Positions 26,601 to 38,600 of a DNA stretch of 64,000 nucleotides are shown here, piece by piece. The stretch's first letter is position 1; each line of letters opens with the position of its first letter. The notes below the pieces were generated by a model. The model saw only the letters and a program-made list of their open reading frames with translations. It was not told the origin of the DNA and did no database searches. Origin of the DNA: Pseudoselenomonas ruminis (GTDB lineage: Bacteria; Bacillota; Negativicutes; Selenomonadales; Selenomonadaceae); the NCBI RefSeq assembly GCF_008271295.1, contig NZ_VTOY01000001.1, positions 124,001 to 188,000 of the forward strand. Direction: 5' to 3'. Both the position numbers and the translations under genes were made by a program.

Positions 26601-29600
26601 TGAGGTGGTGGCGGATACCAAGAGCAAAATAAACACCGTGGGTGCTGTGGGCAATGTTTCGGTATCCGGCAAGGTCACGGGAACGGTGGGCTTGGCCATC
26701 AACCGCATGGATCTGGACACCAAGGCAGAAATGGCGACGGATGACGGGAAGACTACGAAGGTCAACGCGGGCCTGACCAAGGTGCGTGCCATCGGCGATG
26801 GCGATATCCATTCCGTGGGAGTAGGGGGAACTGTGTCCGTAGGCGAGTTCGTTACCGCCGCAGGCTCCGGCAGCTACAACTATATCGGCAATGATGTGGA
26901 TGCCATCATCAAGAATCAAAATGTCATTTCGAATAGCAGCGTGGGCGTAGTGGCTCAAGGTGACGACCGTCTCTATAATTTCGCTGGTGGCTTTAACATC
27001 GGCATCAACACCAGGGCAGCGCTGGGAACGTCAGTTTCCACCAACAAGATTTCCGGCAATACCAACGCCTTGGTAAGCGGCGGCTCCCTGGTGGCTGCTG
27101 ACATGGGGGCTATTGAAGTCACCCGTCCGCAGGATGCCAATCTCTTTAATGTGGATAGTCTGGACCTTACCACGGACCGGCAGCGTCTCAGTGCAAACCG
27201 CCAATCGGAAAGCAAGACTGGTATTGTGGTGGACAGCTCTGCCACCCATACGATTATTTCCCAGCTGGCTTCCGGTGGCGTGGCGGCATCCAGCACCATC
27301 GGCCTGAATCTCGCCGGTACGGTGAACATCAATACCATCAAAGGGGAAACTACGGCCAAAATTCAGGATGCGGATCTCAATTCCGCGGACCAGCATTCGC
27401 ATGTCAACGTAAATGCCGTAGATTATACGAATTTCGGCTCCTTTACGGGTACGCCGGCTATTGGTGCTGGAGCGGCGTTAGGTGTCTCCCTTGGTGTGTC
27501 TGCCAACTGGGAGACTTATGACCGCACGACAGAGTCAGAGATTTCGTCGACTTCTATTAACGCAAAGAAGAATGTGTATGCCAAGAATCTGACCGTGGAT
27601 GCAACGGCCAAGCACGGTTCTTCGGCCCTGTCCTTTGCGGCGGCTGCTGGCGGCGGCAAAGTGGGAGTTGCTTCCGGCGACAGCATCATGCGCCATACGA
27701 ATACGAGCACGGTTGGTGCCAAACTGGACAAGGTGAATGCTGTCTTTGACGGCAAGGCGGAAGTCAAGGCCGAGCATCTCGGCAACAGCCATACGCAGAA
27801 TATCGCGGCAAGTGTTGCTGCTGGCATGGCCGCCGTGGCGGCAGGGGCAGGTGTGTCCGTTATCGACGACACCTCAACCGTAAAGGCAGAGGTAAGCAAT
27901 AGCAGTCTGAAAGCAAAGAGCAGCGAAGACGGCAGGGATATCGCTGTCTTGGCGAAGAACGAAAACAACTGGAAGAACACGCTGGTCACGGCCAGCTTAG
28001 GTGCTGGCATTGGCGCGGGGCTGGCTGCCAATGTGGGTATCTACAATACCACTGGCGAGACCGCAGCTGTGGTGAACAAGAGTGAGCTTGAAGCTGCAAA
28101 CGTCAATGTAAATGCCACGGATAAGCTGACGGCTCATGCCACGGGCGGCGTGGGGGCCGGCGGTGTTGGCGGTGTCGGCGTGGCCGTCGCACTTAACAAT
28201 ATCAACAGCAGCGTCAGTGCCCATGTGGCTGGCGGCTCCGTTAAGGCGGCGAAGGATATCGACGTGAAAGCGGAAGAAGTGCGCGACTTTGACAGCAGCG
28301 TGACAGGAGCTTCTGCAGGCGGCCTTGGTGTTGGGGTAAATGTGGCCGTCACTTCCATCAACAAGGGTATCACGGATGCCCAGCTCAGCAATGCTGCCGA
28401 TGAAAACGGCAAAACAGGAGTCAATGCGACGACGCAAAATGAGATTCTTACCCATCTAAATAGCGTGAACAATGCCAAAGGCGTCCTTGGCGACAGCCAG
28501 GCAAAATTCTATGGCATGAATGCAGAGGGCAGGAACGATCTTGAAGCGGCCAGAAATGTGAAAGTAGACCTTTCTACGCCCAAACTTGAAGAGCCGAAGG
28601 ACGATGCCGTGTATACCAAGAGGCAGGGCGTACACACGGAAATCAGCCAGAATGCTTCTCTGCTGGCGGGCAATAATGTCAATGTGACGGCTAAGGACAC
28701 CAGCGACATTTTCGCGAGAAATATCGGCGTTACTGCGGCTGGTACGGCGTCTGTGAACGTCACAGATGCCATCATCCATACAAACTACGACACCGATGTG
28801 TCCATTTCCAGTGCCGCTATCGAAGGCAGGAATGTGGCGGTCAACGCTTTGCAGACCCAGGCGGGCAACGGTTCAGAGGTCAAAGTGACGGCAGTTACCG
28901 TGGGCGCCCTGGGTGGCGTGGGCGTTGGCTACGCGGGCATCGTCAACAAGGGCGCGGCGGATGTCAATATCGCGAACAGTACCATTAAAGCCACGGGCAG
29001 CGAAAAAAATGACAAAGGGATTACCGTCAATGCTAAGGACGAGAGCAAGCATAAAGCGGAAATTCTCAGCGTAGGAGTCGCTGCGTTGAATGTCACCACC
29101 ACCTTTGCCAGCGTGGAAAATAAGAGCAATGTGGGGGCAGCTTTTGGTGGGACGAATAATATTTCCGCGGCTAAGGACATCACTATTGACGCTAAGAAAG
29201 CCAATATGTTGAATGCCCATACCCAGGGTGTCGGCGTGGGCGGCGTCAATGTGGCGGTCAATCATGCCACCATTGAAGATGAGGGGACTGCTGCGGCCAA
29301 AATCACGGGCACCGATGGCAGCTTCACGGCGAAATCTTTCCATTTGGGTGCAGCCAATGACACTACGGCTAAGCTCAGCGCAGGGAATACGGCTGTATCC
29401 GTTCTCGGCGTGAGCCGGATGCGGGGCAAAGGCGTCATGACTATGGGCGCCGAGGTGGATGTGGCTGGCGGCATCTTTAATGCTGGAACGGTGGAGTTTG
29501 TCTCCCAGCTCGGAACTGCTAATGGCCGCACCTTGGAAGGTAATGTCAAGGGACATAATATCTCGGCGGTGGCCGTGGCTCCGGATGCGGTAATTCTGAA

Positions 29601-32600
29601 TACCGAGGCCACTTCCAAAGTCAATGTGAAAAACAGCAGCTTTGCGGAAGATACCGACCTCATTCTGGACAATGAATCCTATGTGGATCGCAAGGCCTAT
29701 ATCTATGGGGTAACGGCAGGTGTAGTAGCTGTTGGCAACACCAGTGCGGACATCAGTGGCAAGGAGACGATGGAAAGCACTCTTATGGGGAAAGAAGAAG
29801 TCACGAAGCTAAACAGCCTGCAGGTCCTTACCTATGGCGAGAATAAGGGCAAGGCGTTTGCCGATGCGGGCGGTGGCGGCCTCGTAGGCTACGTGGGCGC
29901 TCATGTGGACAACAAATCGACGAATAACCTTACCAGTACCTTGGGCGGCAAGTGGGAGGCAGCGGGCGATGTCTACCTTATGGCGGCTCAGGCTGACGAG
30001 GTGCGCCTGACGGCTTCGGAAGGTCATGGCGGCGTGGCTGGTGTAGGCGGTACCAGCGTGGATAATACCATCACCACCACCACCAAGGATGTGATAGCTG
30101 ACAATACGGAAATTACCAGCGACCGCATCCATGTGGGGACCGATAATACAGTCACCACTGGAGCTTATGACGATACCGACTCCAAGGGCAACAAAGATGT
30201 GCAGACCTATACCTTGAAAGACCATTTCGGCGGTGTCATTTCCGGCAACCGTCTGCGCAGCCTGCTGGATCTTACGGAAACGGGCGTCATCAATATCGGC
30301 AAAAATGCAAAGATTACGACCAACAATCTGCAGGAGTACGTTGCTTCCTCCCAGAACAATCTGACGAATCTGGTGCAGGCTAAGGGGGGCGGTGCCATTG
30401 TGGTTACCGACGCCGTTAGCGAGCTGGATATTGATGTCAATAATAAAGTGAATGTGGATACGGGGGCGGTTTTAAGCAATGAAAAATCAGCCTCTACCGA
30501 GGATATTGTTCTGGCTGCCTATGACAATCAAACGCTGAAATCCCATGTGGATGGCACGGTCTATGCCGGAGTGGTCAGCCCGATAGTGGCGAAGAACAAC
30601 ATCGACATGAACCGCAGGAGTGATGTTACGGTAGCGGGGACGATTGAGAGCGGTTCGAATGTGGGCCTTTATGCCGGAGCCAATAAAGCCGGTGTCCTGT
30701 CTAATTTGAACGTGGACCTCAAATCCGGTGCTTATAACTATTCCGTTATTCCCGTCACGGTACCCAGGGTGACGTATGACCTCACCGCTGACAAGGGCAC
30801 GGTAAATGTCAGTGGCGATGTGCATTCCACTCGGGACATCAATGTTATTGCCAGTGGTGGCAAGGAAGAAATTGTCAAGGACGAAAGCCTTTGGAACTGG
30901 GCCAAAGGCGGCTCCAGCACCGATAAGAAATTCCTGACCTCTGATGCGGCTACGGGAACTGAGAGCGATGCAGAGATGCGAAAGAGTACGGTCAATGTGA
31001 CCGGAGCCCTTATCGCAGGCACTTCTGCTCCTATCAATATAACAATCCATGGTTCCGTGGCTGGCGGATTGGAATATACGGCGGATGATAATGTCCCCAA
31101 TCAACGGGTATTGCAGGGCATCACCCAGGGGACTTTTGACTATGCCAACACCTTAGGCGACCGTCTAAGAGAACTGGAAAAATTGATTGCTGCCTATAAC
31201 GGCGATAGTAGCAAAATGGCGGCTTATATCGCTGAGCGCGGCAGAATCCAGAGCGAGATGGAGCGCCTAGGGCTGGTGGAGAAGGACGATAACGGCAATA
31301 TTGTACAATATCTCAATTCCGGACGTTCGGTTTACTATGTGGAGATTCCGGATATTGCCACCAGTGGCGGCAATATCAATGTGACGGCCAACGACTTTAT
31401 TGGCACCGGAAAACTCCATGCCAATTCGGCACCTTCCATCACCATCGAAAATAAATCCGATGCTTATCTGAAGCTCAACAACATCCTTATGGGCGAGCAG
31501 GGCGGCAGCATTGTCTACAACGGCTTTGGGGCTCATCTGCAGGGAACTGTCATTCCGCCGAGTGTGGCTGATGGCAACAAGAAAATCAACGAAATGAACC
31601 GCAACGAGGATGGTACCAAGTGGGCTGAGTTTAGTGAAATCTACGGTGTTACGGACAACCGGGCAGCTGGTCTTTCGGTGCAAAATACCAAAACCTTTAG
31701 CGGGGATAAGACCAGTACCCTCGTTCTGACGCCGCAGCTGGAGCAGGAAATCGAAAGCAGCGATATGACGGCTGATGAGAAGGCTGAAGCCAAACAGGCC
31801 ATACGGGATGGCAAGATGAAATATACGGCCCTCACCGATGTGGAGGTAAATGGCAAAATCAGCAATTTCTATGGCAATGTGACCATCAACAATCTCAGTG
31901 GGGATATCCGCATCAGCGGTGGCACCAAGGACCGGCCTGCCGGGGTAAAGGGAAATACGGTTACGCTTACGGCTGCCAACGGTACCATTGCTCAGGATTA
32001 CAAGGAGGGGATTGTCAATATCAACGGCGACCCCGAGAAGTATTTGGCGGAGAAAGCTGCCGAAATGAAAAATACTCTTGGCATGAGTACCGTGAACAAT
32101 GATGCAAAGGATAAGACCGAAAGCTATCAGCGTTCGGAAAGCTCTAATGCGGCCACGGGCTATATTGCCGGTCGTGATATCTATGTATCCGCTGCCAATG
32201 TCAATGTGAACGGCCTCATTCAGAGCGGCTACAAGAAATACGAAGCCACGGTGACGGAGACTCAGCTGACTGTGGCGAAACAGCGTCCAGCCACCCGGGC
32301 AGCTGTTATCCAAAACCGTACGATGTATAAGGTGAATGATGGCGGTGCTAAATGGAATGACACGGACAAAGTCTTTGACTATGTGCCGCAGGTTTATTGG
32401 GATCCTTCCACCAACAAGCTGGTGGTGGAGGACATCGACACCCAGGGGGGCAAGGTCTATCTGACGGGCAAGATTGCCAGCACTGGCGATGGCCGCATAA
32501 TGGCAGCGGATGGTGCTGCGGAAATCTCTGTAATTAATGAGACCAGTCTGGATATGAACGTGGGCAATGTCCTCAATAATCAGCGGGAAGGTGTTATCAC

Positions 32601-35600
32601 CATTGCCGATACGGCCAAGGATACCTGGACCGAGTATAAGAAAGGGCAGACCCGTACCATTGCGAACTATGCCGATTATTTGAAGAATCACGCGGGCGAT
32701 AGTGATATCTATGCCGGTGCCGCGGTGAACTCCAATAACGGCCTGTCCATTGGTAATAATTTGACTTACGCGGTAAAAGACAATCAGACCTATACGTGGA
32801 TTAATGGTAAGAGCGTTGAGACCACCAGAACCTATGAACACTATGTACGCAAAGGCATGTGGGGCTTGGTGAAGACAGCGGATGAAAACGAGCTGAAAAG
32901 CTGGGCACAGTCGTCTACCCCAATCGACACGAGTACGGCAAAGGAATTAGGACTGCCTGAAGGTGCTGTTATCATGCAGGACAGCAGCAATGTTCCGGAA
33001 AGCGGCAAGCTTCGTCTGGATGGTCAAACCCAGAAACTGGAGGAAAGAACTTTTGGCCATGATCATTGGGTAACCCGCTCCGGATTCCTGGGCTGGTTCA
33101 AACATATTCATGACCGGTGGAAGGTCGGAACCTCCACCATCCAGCTTTATAACTATACCCTGAATGCTTCCCAACCGATTGAGATTGGTCTGCTTGGGGC
33201 TGAGAAGGGCAGTATCGATATCAAGAGCACCAACGTTAATGGCGGCAGCATCAATCTGACGGGCAATGTGGCTAACTCCCATAATTTAGCAGAGCTGAAT
33301 GTAAGCTCCAAGGCGGGGGGCATTTTCCAAAACGACGGCACTACCTTGAAGAGTGAGATTGTGAATCTGACGGCCAAAGACGATATCAAAAATATCCATA
33401 TCACTTCGCTCGGCGCGAAGGATGGAAGCAATGTGTCGGACAACATCAAGCTCAGTGCCATTTCCACGGGTAAGGGGGATATCGACATTACCGCTATGGG
33501 CGGCCTGTTGAATAATCAGTCCCTGCCAGGAAATGTAGAAATCGTGGCGCTGAAGAGTCAGAATGGCAATGCCGTTTTCAAAAATGACGCGGCCCTTGGG
33601 GATGTAACCCTCAATGCGGCGGGAAATATCACCCAGCCGGATAACTCCGTCAGGGTAGAGGGCCGGGCGATTAATTTGACCAGCAATAACGGTGGTATCG
33701 GCAAAGCAGAGCAGGCTATCCAGCTTGTGGCTTCGGATTTGGCTTATGCCACGGACCGCTACGGTGCCCAGGTAAACGCTAGTGCCAAGGGCAGCATCTA
33801 TCTGACTGAGACTGCAGCTGGCGGCAATATGCGCGTGGGCAGGATTGAATCGAGAGAAGGAGATGTGACGCTGACCGTGGCCAATGGCGGTTTTATTGAT
33901 GCACTTCCCAGCGATGATAAATCCGGTTCCGTGGACAGCGTGGACGAAATGGTGCATCGCTGGATTGATGCGGGAGTCATTGATGGCGAAAAGGATGCAC
34001 AGGGCAGCTATACCTACAAGGGGGCGTATATCGAAGGGCTGGAGAAAGCGCGTGACGATTACAAGGCGAATATCGAAGCTGTTTATGACGTTCAGAACGG
34101 GGGCAAGACCCAGGAACAGTGGAGTGCCGACTACCAAGCGTACAGGAATTCGTACGACGACTACGTTGCCAATAGGGAAAAATATGCAAACTATGAAAAT
34201 CTCTCGCCGGAAGAGCGTCAGGAATTGGATGCCAACAATCCTGGCGGCTATGCGAATTATAAGCAGTTCTCCGCACAGAAGGCTGCTTATGATTCATACC
34301 TTGCCAATAAGGAGCGTTTCGCCAATCTTTCTGTAAGTGAACGTGAGGCTTTGGAGGCAAATGGTGACAGTGATTACAAGGCGTATCAGTATTATTCCCA
34401 GTTTGGCAACGCTACGGCAGACGAGTATTTGCAGACGAATACCGTATCGTACAAGTATTCTCAATATGCCGATGCCAATGCTTATCTGGAGGCGGATGCC
34501 AAATATCAGGATTTGCTGACTAGGGCAGCTAATCCTACCTTTGAATGGACGAAAGACATGATGCTCTATGCTGTCAGCGATAAACTGGTAAATCCCGATG
34601 GTGGCAGCAGCAACCAGACAGACCGGGCGGCCAATGTCCTGGGACGGAATGTTACCCTGTCTGCAGCCAAGGGCGCAGTGGGTACTTTTACCGACCAGTC
34701 TGCAACAATTACGGTGGATGAACTGACAGGCAATAATAGCATTGCCAAGATGAAAGAGCTCATGAATGTGGATGCTGTTGATGTTACGGCTCATCGGGAT
34801 GCAAATGGCAATCTCCTGTCCTTTGAGATAAAGGGCAATATGCCTTTGGGCGTGAAGGCCAGCGGTACGCTGAACGTTCAGGCAGGGGGCAATATCTCCG
34901 TGGCTGGCCGCAAGGACGCAGACGGGGAGAATTCTGCCATCAACGTGGGAACTATTGATGCCACCAAGAACAGTGCAACCGGTGACGTGCGCCTGCATTC
35001 CGATAAGGGAATCTATAACGCCAATAATGCAGATGATGCCAATATTACTGGCAAAAATCTGATTCTCACTGGCGGTAAGGAGAGCATCGGCACTGCGGAT
35101 AAACCGCTGGCTGTTTCCCTTTCCGGGGATTTGACCGAAGCCAGAGCGGATAAGAATGTGTTCATCAAAAACGTGAACAATGAGGATTTCCTCCGCTTGG
35201 GCGCTCTGTACGCAGGGGATACCCTTTCCCTGGACAGCGAAAAAGGCTTTACGATGAGCAATGCGAATGAAGATATTGCGGCTTCTTATATCAATGCAGG
35301 AAAGATGTTGGTATTCCAGACGAATGCAGCTACCGGCATGGTAGGTGAGGCAGATAATGCCATCCGCATCCTCAACGACCGTGCGCCGGTAAATATCGCG
35401 GCTAAGTCCGCCTATATACGGGGCATGGGAAGCCTGGCTCTGGGGATCCAAAACGGTACGCTGGTTCTTGGAAACATCGATACGAAAGATGTGTTTATCG
35501 CAGAAAGCGATGGCTCTATTGCCGTGGGCCAGGAGGAAGAAAAGAACAGTGGTGGAACGGTTGTGAAACCTAGGGTAGCAGGTGCCATCAAGACCGGTGG

Positions 35601-38600
35601 AATTGCGACGCTTTCTGCTGCTGATGATTTGACGCTGAATGGTATGGTAACGGCAGGTGATCTTGAAAATGCGAAGACAACGCTGTCCTTGAAAGCGGGG
35701 AGCGGAAGCATTACCCAGACAGCCAAGGGAGCAATCACCGCTGATAAGGTCGAGACCATCAATGAAAAATCCCTGCTGCTGGAAAACGAGAACAATCGGT
35801 TCAATACCATTACCGTAGACAGCGGCAGCACGGCAAATATTGCCGGCGATGTGAAAATCAAGGATAATGCTGACGGGTTGACGGTCAAAATCAATCAGAA
35901 TGTGGCTGGGGATATCTCTGTCCAAAATCTGCGCGAGAATGGCACTTTGACCAATGCGGAGAACTTTACCGCCACGGGCAAGATTGCCCTCAGTGCGAAC
36001 GGCAATCTTACGCAAGCGGCGAATACGGTCCTTACGGCGGGCAAGGATGTGGAACTGACTTCGGTAAATGCCGGTATAAAACAGAATGCCAATACAGGTA
36101 TCTTGGCGCAAACGGTTATCACTACCAGTGCACAGGGCGTAGACTTGCAAGGCGAAGGCAATCAGTTTGAGGTGCTTGCGGTGCACGGTACCAATGCGAA
36201 TGCTCCCCTTCAGGGCAGCGTTTCGGTATTGGATAACGCGGATAAACTGGAACTTTCTGTTCAGCTGGTCGTTAATGGCGATATTGCCGCAGAAAATCAA
36301 AAAGCTAACGGCGTGCTTCAGGTCGGCTCGGAACTTCAGGCAACAGGCAATGGAGCGGACGTCAAGGGGAATATCGTGCTGAAATCCGACGGTAGTTTGC
36401 AGACGGACAAGAAGCTCACAGCAGCCAATAATGTGCAGCTAACCTCCGCAATGGGGGACGTAGCAATCAACGGCGACGTTTCTACTTCTTGGGGACAAAT
36501 TCCTGAGATAAATGATGAGACATTGGCACTGGAAGGAGAGTACAACTCCCTGACCATCCGTGCGGGTGGTGCCATCAGAGAAGCAGCTGGTGTGGTCATT
36601 GATACGCCTGTGGTAGAAACTTATAGTGGGAAAGACGTGTCCTTGGAAAGTAAAAATAATCTCTTTTCCACTTTCCTGGCTGAAGCTTTGCCGGGCAGTG
36701 AGAGTATCAATGGCAGCGTCAAGGCCGCCACCAGCTATTTCAAAAATAAAGAAGAGGATACCTTTACGATAGGCCTTGGTGCAAGCATCCAGGGAGATGC
36801 GGAATTCACCAATCATCACAAGGAGGGAGATTTGGGACTTCTGATATGGAAGCCAGAAGACGAAAGTGAAAAAATCCAGGTCCTTGGCGGACAAGGTGCC
36901 AAAGGCACCTTGTCACTCAAAGCGGGGAAGGACGTTGCTATATTGGGTGATGCCAATGCAGCGCATGACATTGTGATCGATTGTGTAGGCGGCTCCTTGT
37001 ACGGCCTTGGCAAAGGCATGGCGGCAGGAAATGATGTCCGCGTGACAGCAGGAGATGCAGTTTATTATATCGGAACCATCAATGCAGTAAACGATATCGA
37101 CATTCAAGTGAAAGCCTTGAATGCTAATCCGGAAGATAATGGCATTTACATCGGAGTCATCCCAGACGGTGAGAATCGGCAGACTTTGCTGGAGGCGGGA
37201 CATGAGGCTCATTTCCAAGTGGGCGGCGACGGGAATCTGCAACTGTATGGTGACATTGTTGCCCAAAAGGATGTTGCAGCGAATATTTCCGGCACGGGCA
37301 ATATTCTCATTGATGGTGCTGTCATTTCCAAGGAAGAAAGTGTATCGGTGCAGACAAACGAAGGACACATTTTCATCGGTACCGATAAGAATCCGGATGA
37401 AGAAACCATTAAGGCGAAAAAAAATGTTATGGTGGGAACCAACCTTGGCGTGATCTATATCTTGGGCAAGACGATCACCCAGAACGGGGATATCAGCATG
37501 AAAGCTGGACAGGAGACCTATGAAGAAGGCGCAGAACATGGCAATTTCATCATCCGCGATGATGGCCAGCTGCTTTCCGGCGGAGGCATTGGCCTTTACG
37601 GACGCAATGGCGATATCCATATTACGGACGATCTTCAGGCCCAAAAGGGCATTAGCGTCCACATTGCGGAGCAGGGAAATATCTTCTTTGACCGGGATGT
37701 GTCTGTCACGAATAACGTCGACATTTCCACGGATAAAGGAAATATCACCGTGGGACATATCGTCAACTCGGACGAGGAAACGGTACGCTTAAAGGCCGAA
37801 ACGGGCGATATTCTGGTAGGCAAAGACATCACTGCTGGCAAAGATATTGCCATTTTGAGCAAACAGGGAAATATTGTTGTCGGCGATACGACTACAGGCG
37901 ATGATGGTGATGTTCTCGCCAAGGCAGGCAATGTATTAATCCAGACGGGTACGGGAAATGTCGGTATTGTGAAGACCGTGACCGCTCAGGCGGGCAGCAT
38001 CGATATTGCCTCCGGGCAGGGCGATATCCTTATCGGCAATAACGGACCGGATGTGAAGACCGTAACGGCCAGGGATAATATTACCCTCACGGCTGAAGAC
38101 GGGAAGATTGTTGTCTATGGTAAAACCTCGACGGAAAATGGCGACATTTCGCTGACGGCTCATCGGGAGAATTACCTTGCCGGTGAGGAAAACAGTTCCT
38201 TTATTATCGACCAGAATGGTAAATTGGAAGCCGGCAAAGCACTCCATTTGAATGTCGGCAATGGTGACTTGCATGTTTCTGACCGCATCCAATCGAAGAA
38301 AGACCTGGCGACTGAGATAGTGGGAAAAGGCAGTGTCTACTTTGATACGGATGTAGATGTTGATGGTAAGGTAACCGTGAAAGCGGACGAGGGCGATATT
38401 TATATTGGTCATGATGTTCAGGCCAAAGGCGATATTGCCATGACGATCAATACGGGAACGATTCAGGTGGGAGCTGCGGTAAATGCTGCAAGCGGTAATG
38501 TGAATCTTGCCACCAAACAGGGGGATATCGACATTGGCAAGGAAGTGCGGGCTGAAACAGGCAGCATCGGTATCCAAACAGGAACGGGCAGTGTCACAAT

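Noticed and set aside
31267..36300. Minus-strand open frames of over 500 residues opposite tpsA
   Set aside because: Low-complexity products with no domains, running antisense to a coherent beta-helix protein; long shadows are expected under a repetitive gene.
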